Origin: Lumbricus rubellus
Lineage: Eukaryota; Annelida; Clitellata; Crassiclitellata; Lumbricidae
DNA: 64,000 bases
Assembly (NCBI GenBank): GCA_945859605.1
Contig: OX243825.1
Span: 32,312,992 to 32,376,991 of the forward strand
Reading direction: 5' to 3'
Shown: positions 46,325 to 55,975 of the stretch, in pieces
How the letters are laid out: each line of letters opens with the position of its first letter
Numbering within the stretch: the first letter of the stretch is position 1
Notes under the pieces: model-generated
Told to the model about the DNA's origin: nothing
The model's input: the letters and a program-made list of their open reading frames with translations, nothing else
Database searches by the model: none
Position numbers and translations under genes: made by a program

Positions 46325-47695
46325 CATCCGTCATCCCACTTGGTGGTTTGTTATCAATATTTTAATCGGGAAGAAATAATAGCCTCGAAGCCATTTCTCC
46401 ATGCAACTTCAGCGGCGATTTAGTATTTTAGTGGGATGACGGATGAAAATCTTCAGACCAAAACAAGAAGCGGGATCATATTTCTGATATTTATAGTGCA
46501 ATAAATGCGATGATTGATGCAAATTACAGTTTTCAGAGGGGTAATGTTTAGGAGGGGGTAATTTGAAACCTTTACACCGGTGTAAAGGTTTCAAATTACC
46601 CTCTCCTAAACATTACCCCCCCCCCCCCCCCGGTAACTTGAAACCGGTTTCAGATTACCCCCGGAAACTAGATTTGCATCAATCATCGCATTTATTGCAC
46701 TAAAAAATCACAAAATTTCTGAAATGAAGATTTCCATCCATCATCCAACTTCGTGGTTTGCTATCAATATTTTGATCGAAAAAAACAATAGCCTCGAAGC
46801 CATTTCTCCATGTAAACTTCAGCGGCGATTAGTATTTTAGTTAGCCTACAGATGAAAATATTGATAACAAACCACAAAGTAGGATGACGGATGAAAATCT
46901 TCAGATCAAAACAAGAAGCGGGATGATTTTTCTGATATTTTTAGTGCAATAAATGCGATGATTGATTCAAGTTACAGGGGGGTAATGTTTGGGGGGGGGG
47001 GGTAAACCGGTGTAAAGGTTTCAGATTACCCCCTCCTAAACGAAGTGGGATGACGGATGGAAATCTTCAGACCAAAACAAGAAGCGGGATGATTTTTTCT
47101 GATTTTGTTAGTGCAATAAATGCGGTGATTGATGCAAATCTAATTTCCGGGGGGGGGGGGGGGTAATCTGAAACCGGTTTCAAGTTACCGGGGGGTAATG
47201 TTTAGGAAGGTAATTTTAAACCTTTACACTGGTGCGAAGGTTTCAGATTACCCCCTCCTAAACATTAGGCCTACCCCCCTGAAACTGTAAATTGCATCAA
47301 TAATCGCATTTATTGCACTAAAATAATCGGAAAAATCATCCCGCCTCTTGTTTTGATCTGAAGATTTTCATCCGTCATTTCACTTCGTGGTTTGTTATCA
47401 ATATTTTCATCTGTAACTAAAATACTAATCACCGCTGAAGTTACAATGGAGAAAATGTCTTCGAGGCTATTATTTTTTTCGGATCAAAATATTGATAACA
47501 AAACACGAAGTGGGATGACGGATGATATTCCGCAGACCAAAACAAGAAGCGGGATGATTTTTCTGAATTTATTAGTGTAATGAATGCGATGATTGACGCA
47601 AATCTAGTTTCCGGGGGGTAATCTGAGACCGGTGTCAAGTTACTGGGGGGGGGGGGTAATGTTTAGGAGGGGGTAATTTGAAACCTTTACACCGG
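46325..47695. mobile_element. Tandem run of four palindromic elements (copies 2-5)
   Basis: A right half (46,325-46,580), a full copy (46,577-47,010), an internally deleted copy (47,007-47,234, left end joined directly to CGAAGTGGGATGACGG) and a full copy (47,228-47,695) follow each other, sharing CCGG-containing ends. The run suggests self-targeted insertion or unequal exchange. Confidence 0.75.
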
Positions 47696-47696
47696 T

Positions 47697-48387
47697 GTCA
47701 CAGAGGGGGAACGGACATTATCCCCCCTGGACATTATCCCCCCGGACATTATCCCCCCGGACATTATCTTCCTCGGTTTTTCGTAGGACATTATCCCTCC
47801 GGACATTATCCCCCCTTCATGTACAAATCAGGGTAAGCGTCGTGAGGGTCGGTTAGGGTCAGGTTAAGCGTCGTGAGGGTCGGTTAGGGTCAGTGTAAGC
47901 GTCGTGAGGTTCGGTTAGGGTCAGTGTAAGTGTCGTGAGGGTCGGTTAGGGTCAGTGTAAGCGTCGTGAGGGTCGGTTAGGGTCAGTGTAAGCGTCGTGA
48001 GGGTCGGTTAGGGTCAGTGTAAGCGTCGTGAGGTTCGGTTAGGGTCAGTGTAAGTGTCTTGAGGGTCGGTTAGGGTCAGTTTAAGCGTCGTGAGGGTCGG
48101 TTAGGGTCAGTGTAAGCGTCGTGAGGGTCGGTTAGGGTCAGTGTAAGCGTCGTGAGGGTCGGTTAGGGATAGTTTTAGGGTTAGTGTCGTCATTAGATGG
48201 ATGAACGAATTGGAATTGTATACAGTCAGTAGGCCCACAAAGGTTTGTTAACGTGATTTGAACTTCGTAGACTTATTAGCGTCAATCATTTTTAGGTAAT
48301 AGACTGGGGGATAATGTCCTACTTCGGGGGGGATAATGTCCGGGGGGATAATGTCCAGGGGGATAATGTCCCACAACCGTCACAGGG
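47697..48387. mobile_element. C/G-run foldback element 47,706-48,378 with an 11-unit telomere-like array
   Basis: Starts GGGGAACGGACATTATCCCC, ends GGGGATAATGTCCCACAACC. GTCACAGAG (47,697-47,705) and GTCACAGGG (48,379-48,387) differ at one base. The core at about 47,832-48,165 is eleven 31-bp units, TCGGTTAGGGTCAGTG followed by TAAGCGTCGTGAGGG. Confidence 0.85.
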
Positions 48388-48450
48388 TATTCCTTCCCTC
48401 TAAAGCTATCCGGGGGATTAATAATATTAATTGCCCCGGATATAATATAC

Positions 48451-48862
48451 AGGTGTAAAGGTTTCAAATTACCCCCTTCTAAACATTACCCCCCCTGCAA
48501 ACGGTAATTTGCACCAATCATCGCATTTATTGCAATAAAAATATCAGAAAAATCATACGGCTTCTTGTTGTGGTCCCTCATCCCACTTCGTGGTATGTTA
48601 TCAATTTTTTATCCAAAAAATAATAGCCTCGAAGCCATTTCTCCATTGTAATTTCAGAGGGGATTTGGGCTACTATTTTAGTTACAGATGAAAATATTGA
48701 TAACAAACTACGAAGTGGGATGACGGATGAAAATCTTCAGACCAAAACAAGAAGCGACATTTTCTGATATTTTTAGTGCAATAAATGCGATGATTGATGT
48801 AAATTACAGTTTGCACGGGGGGCAATGTTTAGGAAGGGGTAATTTGAAACCTTTACGCTTGG
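48451..48862. mobile_element. Palindromic element, copy 6, at the 3' end of the peptide gene
   Basis: Same structure as copy 1, ends AGGTGTAAAGGTTTC / GAAACCTTTACGCTTGG. It supplies the stop codon (48,804) of the open frame from the minus-strand exon next to it. Confidence 0.75.
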
Positions 48863-50953
48863 TGGGCCTACAACAGCTAGGCCTACTTATTTTTATAACG
48901 TAAAGTGAAGCAATGCAAGTTATTGTTAGCAAAACCCCCATTTCAAGAGACCTCTTGCTTCCTAATGGCCAATTGCATGCCCAGTTCCCGCAAGGAGCAC
49001 GCTTTTCGGACTCTGCTTCACTAGCGACCGGAACGTTTTCATCGGATCTTTTGATATCATGACCATCGTCAGCGACGTCATCCTTGTGGCAGGTTATACC
49101 TAGCAAATAAATAATTGTTCTGTAAGGTAGCCTAAGGTCAATAACTGCATAGTTTGTGAACAACATCAATAATAGTAAAATTATCAAAAAATAACTGAAG
49201 CGATATCGACTGTTATTAAAAAATAAAAATAACGAGAATTGTTTTACTACTATTAGTAGGCCTAGTGGTGGTGGTGGTGGTGGTGGTGGTGGTGGTGGTG
49301 GTGGTGGTGGTGGTGGTGGTGGTGGTGGTGTGGCAGCAGTAGCAGCAGCAGCAGTAGTAGTAGGCCTAGAGTGACTAGCCAAAAGTCGTCAGAATTTTCG
49401 GCCGAAGATCCGCAACAAATTTCCCGAACAGGGCCCCACATTTCTTAATCCGGCCCTGCAAATGTCAAATTCGGCGACCGAATTTATCCTGCACCTCGTA
49501 TATAGGGTTACCATAAGTGCTCAGGTGAAAAAGAGGACACATAAAATGTTCATCCGGTTATCATCTCGTAGCGCGCTCCAAAATATGTACATGGCTTCAT
49601 AGTGCTACACCAATGTCAAGTGTTGTACAAAAAACCCCATTAAACTACACAAAATATGTACATGGTTTCAACTTAAACATTATTGAGTGAGTGCTCAGTA
49701 CTTCAGTTCAGTACACATTACATAACTGTCAGTCTGTCACTCTCTGTACACAGAAACAAAACAGTGAATTCCTACTAACGTACTTACTTACTTACCATAC
49801 ACTGCACTTGGGGCTCAGCCCCAAAACTGATGGCCTTTAACAAGTTAGGCTGGCTGCTGAGAAAACGCTTTCAGTGCGTCTGTAAATAAACACTTTCGTT
49901 TCGGCATTTTTTATGTCAATGTTTTAGTAAATTTGAAAAATTAGATTATTTTATTTACCATTATCATTATGTACATTGTACAGTGTACCTCAAAGATTTT
50001 AACAGGGAGGTGCCTAACGTTATATTTATGCGTTAAAAACCCACCTCAGGGACCGGAAGTCTATTGGTACCCATACCATTGACCTAAATATTGCTGGAAC
50101 GCGCATTTAATTCACAGAACAGAAGCCTAGAGAATAGTATAATAACACGGAAAAGACTTACTTTTCCGAAATGTAAGTAAGATCGATCGATCGGGGCACA
50201 TGCGGGGAAAACCGGACAAAGCCATATTTCTCGAAAGCTCCCCGGACGCCCCGGACAGGGGCCAAAAAAGAGGACATGTCCGGGGAAACCCGGACGCATG
50301 GTAACCCTACTCGTATACGTAGGAAGCCGGAGAAGTCCCTATTCGTGTAGGCCTATTTCCACAAGGCAAAATGGAAGCGACAAAACCATTACTGAATGTT
50401 AGGCCTATGTCATAATTTCGCAGTCGGTTAAATTAAAATATGTTCTACCACTTTTACAGTATTGTGTAATAAGTTTGGGAATGCCTGCAAGAAGGCGTCG
50501 CATAAAATAGCAGTTAGGCTACATTACAACCATCTAAGACTTAGCAGCAATCATTTTAGTCTTATAATTATAAAATTCATGAAGAATTTGTCTTACCGGG
50601 AGCTAACTGGCTAACCAGCAGAATGCAAATGCAAAGTATGGTCACTTTTCTGATCTGAAATTTGACAGTTTAAGCTTATGCATGTATATTGTGATGAATT
50701 TTTGAATCTGTGTTAGAATCATTTTGCTACTTTAAGCGATGGAAGAAAACAAATTGGATGAGTGATGCAGGATAGAGCATGAAAATGTGTTTAAACAGTT
50801 ACATAGCCATGTAGGCCTATCTTTCTCCTATGTTAGCCTATAATTTATATGATCATGGAGAAAAATTGAGCTGAGCCGTTTGTCTATGATACGGTATAGA
50901 TTTCAAAACTTGCATCTGTTAGAAAACAGTGCTAACCATCGCTGTCTTACCAT
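48804..50953 (-). CDS. Candidate neuropeptide/peptide-hormone precursor, 3 exons
   Basis: Exon 1 ends with ATG at 50,953-50,951, directly before donor GTAAGACAGC; an in-frame TGA lies upstream with no other in-frame ATG between. Exon 2 (50,654-50,597) has acceptor AAATTTCAG and donor CCCG|GTAAGA. With the ATG it reads MIRKVTILCICILLVSQLA, a clear signal peptide (Lys/Arg start, hydrophobic core). Exon 3 starts at 49,099 after TTTGCTAG, exactly in phase. It encodes an acidic propeptide (DDVADDGHDIKR, SDENVPVASEAESEKR), then APCGNWACNWPLGS and KR. Cleavage at Lys-Arg (residues 37-38, 53-54, 69-70) would free a 14-residue peptide with one Cys pair. After residue 70 come SLEMG, a hydrophobic run and residues from the palindromic repeat, so the true 3' end may be altered. 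A small type I membrane protein is an alternative. Confidence 0.6.
49266..49331. repeat. (GGT)n microsatellite
   Basis: About 21 GGT units, in the intron of the peptide gene; antisense frames read as polyproline. Confidence 0.95.
49495..50317. mobile_element. hAT-like element 49,503-50,309, TSD CTCGTATA
   Basis: Ends TAGGGTTACCATA / CATGGTAACCCTA, with AAAAAGAGGACA inward on both sides. CTCGTATA is exact at 49,495-49,502 and 50,310-50,317. No transposase. It lies in the long intron of the peptide gene. Confidence 0.85.
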
Positions 50954-51000
50954 CTTCAGCGATCTTCTCACTTCTTCGGCTGTGTCAATGATCGGCTCTT

Positions 51001-51074
51001 CATCGCTTCAGCCAAGACTCGCATCGCCTTTTATAGCAATTCATTGGCCCGTGGCGAAGCAGCCAGCGTGACGT
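51001..51074 (-). promoter_or_regulatory. Promoter of the peptide gene (CRE half-site, CCAAT, TATA)
   Basis: On the minus strand, ACGTCA (51,074-51,069), CCAAT (51,047-51,043) and TATAAAAG (51,035-51,028) precede exon 1 (about 51,003-50,951). TATA-to-start spacing would be about 25-30 bp. A short out-of-frame upstream ORF (ATGAAGAGCCGATC..TGA) may lie in the leader. Confidence 0.5.
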
Positions 51075-51322
51075 TGTTGCCGTAAATTATCTGATATTGC
51101 TTGAAAAAAAAGCAGCTGGAACGCATGACGAATCGATATTCTGCTCTTGCATTTGATTGTGCATAAATCAATCATGCATTGGTTATTGCTTTCTCTCCAG
51201 CGGAGTTCACGTTAGACCTAAAGAGAATGATAAATTATCCTTAAAAATCTGTCGTCCGATGGCATTTTTATTACATTATAATTAATTTAGGCCTATGTTC
51301 AGATCTAAACAGTTGACACATC
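51075..51322. other. Unclassified DNA upstream of the peptide gene
   Basis: No recognised repeat or exon. Confidence 0.4.
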
Positions 51323-51898
51323 TTAACCCTCGGGCTACCAAGCTTTTTTGTAACACTGACTACCAAAGGGGGGTGGTTACCACCCCCCCATGGATTTTGG
51401 GTTTGGTTTGAGATATCATAACTTGCAATACATCAATGGATTCAGCATTCATTTCTGCACAAAATGGTATATTTAGGTTTAAAATATATGAAAACACATC
51501 GGAATTATGAATTTTTTAATAGGAAAAACATGAAAATTTTATGAAAATAAAACACCTTTATTTATATTTTAATTTATTCTGAGCACTTCCGGTTGTCACT
51601 GAGCAAGGAAATGTAGCCCCACATTCTCTCTACAGAATGGTGTAATTGGTGTCTCTTCATGTCAAAGGACGGATAAGATACAGCCGATAATCTAAGGGGG
51701 GGTGGTATCCACCCGCCCCTCTGGTGCCTCGGGTATATCGGGTATAACTTTTGAATGGTATTAGCGCAAAATGTGTGCAAATGAATCCTCTACAGCTACG
51801 TAAAACGTCAAAATTGTATTCCAAACGAGAAGTTTGATTTGGGAAGAACCTGGGGGGTGTGGATGCCACCTCCCTCTGGTAGCCCGAGGGTTAGGCTA
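51323..51898. mobile_element. piggyBac-like MITE, 51,323-51,893
   Basis: Inverted ends TTAACCCTCGGGCTACCA / TGGTAGCCCGAGGGTTA. TTAA at the left; at the right GGGTTA is followed by GGCTA, and removing that GGCTA restores TTAA. Two related GGTGG..CCACC blocks lie inside. TTAA targets and CCCT ends fit the piggyBac superfamily. Confidence 0.65.
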
Positions 51899-51959
51899 AT
51901 TAGCAAGCGATTATTATGTGCGCGGTATTGACCGGATACCGCAAATAAAACCCAAAACA

Positions 51960-52350
51960 TCGGGCTTGGAAGTATAGAGCCCAACTTGCTAAGATCGATT
52001 TGGAGCTCCTCGATCCGCACTTTGTTTCCTGATGTCCATTTCTCACCCACAGTTCGTGACTTGGGCTTCACTTTGGACGCAGTTCTTCCTTTTTCGGACC
52101 ATGTCAACCGTGTCTCACGTACATGTCTCTACCGCCTACGCCAGCTGCAAACTATTCGCCATTCACTCTCTCCGCAAGCTGTTAAGTCGCTTGTTCATGC
52201 CCTGATCTGCTCTAGGGTTGACTTTGGGAACTCTGCTTACGCAGGTCGCTCCTCACTCAACCTTTCCAAACTTCAGACAATTCTAAACGCTGCTGTTAAC
52301 CTAATTGCTGGTCTTTCCAAGTTCTCTCACATTACTGTCTACGGCGCTAC
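51960..52350 (+). pseudogene. CR1/L2-type LINE reverse transcriptase fragment
   Basis: An open stretch reads FSPTVRDLGFTLD, then CLYRLRQLQTIRHSLS, LVHALICSRVDFGNSAY and LQTILNAAVNLI. This is the thumb/C-terminal part of non-LTR reverse transcriptases, which copy LINE RNA into DNA. Upstream QLAKIDLELLDPHF is in another frame. It stops at SHIT and runs into ATT/ATC microsatellite, so both ends are truncated. Confidence 0.85.
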
Positions 52351-52367
52351 AGTAGGCTATATAAATC

Positions 52368-52460
52368 GTCTTATTGTTATTATTATCATTATCATTATCA
52401 TCATCATCATCATCATCCCCATCGTCGTTGTCATCATCATCAGCAGCAGCAGCAGCAGTA
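52368..52460. repeat. (ATT)n/(ATC)n/(AGC)n microsatellite
   Basis: ATTATT, CATTAT, CATCAT and CAGCAG runs follow the LINE fragment. Confidence 0.9.
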
Positions 52461-52594
52461 GTATTGGCTCAAGGCCGTCCTTTGATCGCGGGGCACTGAA
52501 GTCATTCAGGCTTGAAGAGTGTATGTATCTGATCGCATTGTTTTGTGCGATGCAATGCAATGTATGCAATCACATAAATGTTAACCAGGTCTCA

Positions 52595-52977
52595 TTAACA
52601 CTTGAGTGCCCAAGGTATTTTTTGGTACACGAAGGCCCAAGGGGGGGGGGGGGTCCGCGCGGACCCCAGCGTTTTCATGCTAATTTCTTGAGAAGAGATT
52701 GGAATATCGTAACAGAATTTGGTTCTATGTAATCCCAAATGAATTTGCAATAGATTGATGTATCTTATAGCACAATAGCTCCACCTGGTGCAAAGTAGGC
52801 TAATAGTGTAAAAATCTCGTGATACACATTTTATACTGGCTTGAGTTATTTACCGAAGGAAGCCTATACGTCCGGCGCGGACCCCAGCGTGTTTATGATA
52901 ATATATTGAGAAGGGAATGGAATATCGTTTGAGAATTTAGTTTTAAATATGTACTGCCAAATGAATTTGCAATCGAT

Positions 52978-53043
<66 letters not shown>

Positions 53044-53334
53044 CATCACAATAGCACCCTCTGGTATAAAATAATAGTTATTTTTCAGTAACCATACGCA
53101 TGCATGACGAATGGTCGTATATCTTGGGGTACCCTTAGTATAATTATGCTGTGATTGTGGGGTGCACGGTTGGACAATTACTCACTCAAAATATACCATT
53201 CTATGCCGAAATGGATGTTCTAGGAATACATCAAAGCATTTGTGCACATCCATAGCCTTTAAAAAGTTATCCGGGAAAAACAGGCCTAGGGTCCGGTCGG
53301 ACCCCCCTCCTTCACTTGGGCACTCGAGGGTTAA
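52595..53334. mobile_element. piggyBac-like non-autonomous element
   Basis: Left TTAACACTTGAGTGCCCAAG and right CACTTGGGCACTCGAGGGTTAA give a ~20-bp inverted repeat bounded by TTAA on both sides (52,595-52,598; 53,331-53,334). Inside is a ~215-bp direct repeat (GCGCGGACCCCAGCGT at 52,658 and 52,877) and a (TA)n run at 52,980-53,041. Confidence 0.75.
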
Positions 53335-53497
53335 ACCCGCGTAAGAATGAACGTTGCAAGACGTGTTCACTTGATTGATTGATTGATTGACGTGGAGACG
53401 TTATCGATAACAGTCAAGACAGAGTCTTCTTCACAAGGATAATAAATTATACTGAATGAGAAAAACATTTGCATAAGGACCAGTAAATTTTTAAGAT

Positions 53498-55091
53498 GTC
53501 CGATGCAGAGCCATTCGCCGACTTGAGAGTGTCGGCGGGGGCGCCGCGGTCAATTTTGGTCGGCGGCGGCGGCGGCGCGCCGACCCAAAAAAATTTGGCG
53601 GCGCGGCGCCCTCGAAATGTCGGCGTGGGCGGCGCGGCGTCGTGGGATTAGTGTTCAAGAGTCGCATACTTATTTTAAAACTTGTCATACAAGCAACCTA
53701 TAATTTAAAAAATTGGGTGTTAGGCCATTATTTTGGCAGTTATCTCGTCTTAAAACAATATGCCTGAGAAACAACTATTCTCAGAATAGACGTCCATTTA
53801 GAAAATTGCACAAAGACTGGATTAAAAGCAACTTGACAACGTTATAAAATTCAGACCTCCAGCTTACATAACCTACATAACCTACAAATAGAAGTTGAAA
53901 AAAACTGTTAGCGTAGTGGCGGTGCTACATGCCTATTTTACTCCTGTAATGCTTTATGATCGTCTAAAAATACTTTGGGATTTTATCATCTTCTTTACAC
54001 TTAATTTCTATAATCAGCCGAATGAGACCCATTTACTTGACGCGATCTGCTGAATTGTATAACTGTAGGCATTCAGATTGATTGATTGATGCATACAAGA
54101 ACGCAAATACATAGGCCTATACTCATACATGCATAATATTATACATGCATACACACATAGGGCCTACATGCATACATACATACATACATACATACATACA
54201 TACATACATACATACACAAATACATACATACACAAATACATAGTTCTTTTACCATTGTTGTTCATCATCAATATCATTGGGCTCAATGCCCGTAAGAGTC
54301 CGACGCCACTCTCTGTCTGAGTCTGTCTCGCGTCATGCTGCCCAGCCTCAACCGGTCCGGTCAGCAGGTCTGCTCCATACCATTAACATCTTGGAGCACC
54401 TAGACCACCTTTTCCGATTGAAGAGAATACTGGGAGAGAGGTACGAAGGACAACCTAGGTCAATGCCCGTATATCTCCCACGTATGCTCTCTCCTTCGAC
54501 TCTCTCCACCGGTCTGTCCTGACCGGCCTGTGCATGTCTGCTCCACATCATGACACCTTGAAGCATCTGGGCCGCTCTGTCACTTGTGTCGTGGTTTTTG
54601 CGGATTTCAATCGTCTTGGTCTTTTACTGCCAGTGTATCGCCACCCATCTGGCAAACCTTCCTCCTTTGTCCGAGCTTTGGACCGGCACAGGGACGTTGT
54701 TGGTTTCTTGTGGCGAAGGACGGATGCAGTTTGCCGTCGTGCCCAGGAACGAACCATTGTTGTTGCCGTAAGTTAAATCAAATCGCAAGATGAACAAAAG
54801 TTTAATTAAGCGTTAAGCGCATTGTTTCAGAAGTCAAAACTTGGAGATAACATCATAGGTTTCATTGCATTGACGCAACATCGCCAGAAAAAATTGAAGT
54901 ACAAAAAAAGAATCTACTTCGCACTGACGGAACAATGTTTTCAGCGAAATCGTGCAAAAGTTGAAAAATTATACAAAAAGAAATAGACGAATCAACGTGG
55001 CATCGGCGTCGCCGACCTAAAAAATTTGGCGGTGGCGGCGCCCACAAATTGTCGCGACGGCGGCGCGGCCGGCGCAGAGCTCTAGTCCGAT
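53498..55091. mobile_element. hAT-like element 53,506-55,083 with GC-rich ends
   Basis: Ends CAGAGCCATTCGCCG / CGGCGCAGAGCTCTA (inverted, some mismatches) are flanked by GTCCGATG (53,498-53,505) and GTCCGATA (55,084-55,091). CGGCGGCGG-rich stretches lie just inside both ends. The middle holds (CATA)n (54,170-54,215) and a direct repeat of about 190 bp (GTCTGCTCCA at 54,367 and 54,537). No transposase recognised. Confidence 0.65.
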
Positions 55092-55905
55092 ATCAAGGCC
55101 TACCTGAGTGCACCCTTTAAAAATATTCGAATTTGAACCGCGGTGTCAGCTTGAACGTGAGATGTTTACAAAATAATATTATGAGACAAGTTTTAAGTTG
55201 CTTTTTAGTTGTTTTAATTAATTTTCCAGATGAACTGAAGAGGCTGTTTGCATAATCATATTGTACACTTGGGCCAAATAAATTAATTAATACGGTAATA
55301 GATAAACTTAAGTGTAGGTCTTATGGAGAGGCACGAGCGTTGTGTATTTGTGTGTGATGGTTGTGGGGTGATGGTGGTGGTGGGACAGGTGTCGTTCTCT
55401 TGGCGCCGCATGTGGCTGCCTCTATAGAGTTCGTCAATCGCTTGTCTCTGAATGTGTGTTTGTCGTTGTCAAGGCGCCCTTGTAGCAGCATGGCCGCGTT
55501 ACGGCGCCATAGAAATTGTCATTTTTATTAATATTAATTGCTTGTCCAACTTATGGAACCAAACCGAAAAATTTTTCTTCTAAACATTCGGCTACATTAC
55601 GAAAAAACAAACAAAAAATTTACTTTCGAATGCCAAAAATGAATTCCTTTTCGATACCGTAGTCATCATCAATTACCTGCTAAAAAATTGGGATTTATTG
55701 GCCTAAAATGTATTCCTTACAACATAGATTGCATAATTTTGGTTGCCATTATGTAGCGCCAAAATTTCGATGGTGTTACAACCAACACCTCTTGCAACTA
55801 ACTCCGGTCTCCCCTACTATCCTTTTACCAGTTTAAGCTTATTATGTTCGTAAGTGTCTAGTCACATTCATTATTTTATCTGAATTCTTAGTCTCGCTGG
55901 TGGAC
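55092..55905. other. No recognised gene
   Basis: AT-rich DNA with (GGTG) richness at 55,360-55,385; no exon or repeat family recognised. Confidence 0.4.
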
Positions 55906-55975
55906 TAGAGTGAAATATTCCACAAAAGTTCAACCACTGAAAGTAGGATTGCTGGATGAATAGTTGCATACAATA

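Noticed and set aside
47832..48165. True telomere or subtelomeric end
   Set aside because: The 31-bp unit only contains GGTTAGGG. It lies inside a foldback element with a target duplication, and the same module is scattered through the window.
48804..49382. Single 192-residue protein beginning with an Ala/Pro tract
   Set aside because: The proline run is the (GGT)n microsatellite in antisense; only the part from 49,099 downward behaves as an exon.
50084..50299. Minus-strand frame in the hAT-like element
   Set aside because: Short, no transposase motif, and it ends in the terminal repeat.
52357..52569. Open frames rich in Ile or Met
   Set aside because: ATT/ATC microsatellite translation.
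54277..54776. Overlapping frames of 60-80 codons on both strands
   Set aside because: They fall in a direct duplication inside a hAT-like element, with no recognisable domain or splice sites.
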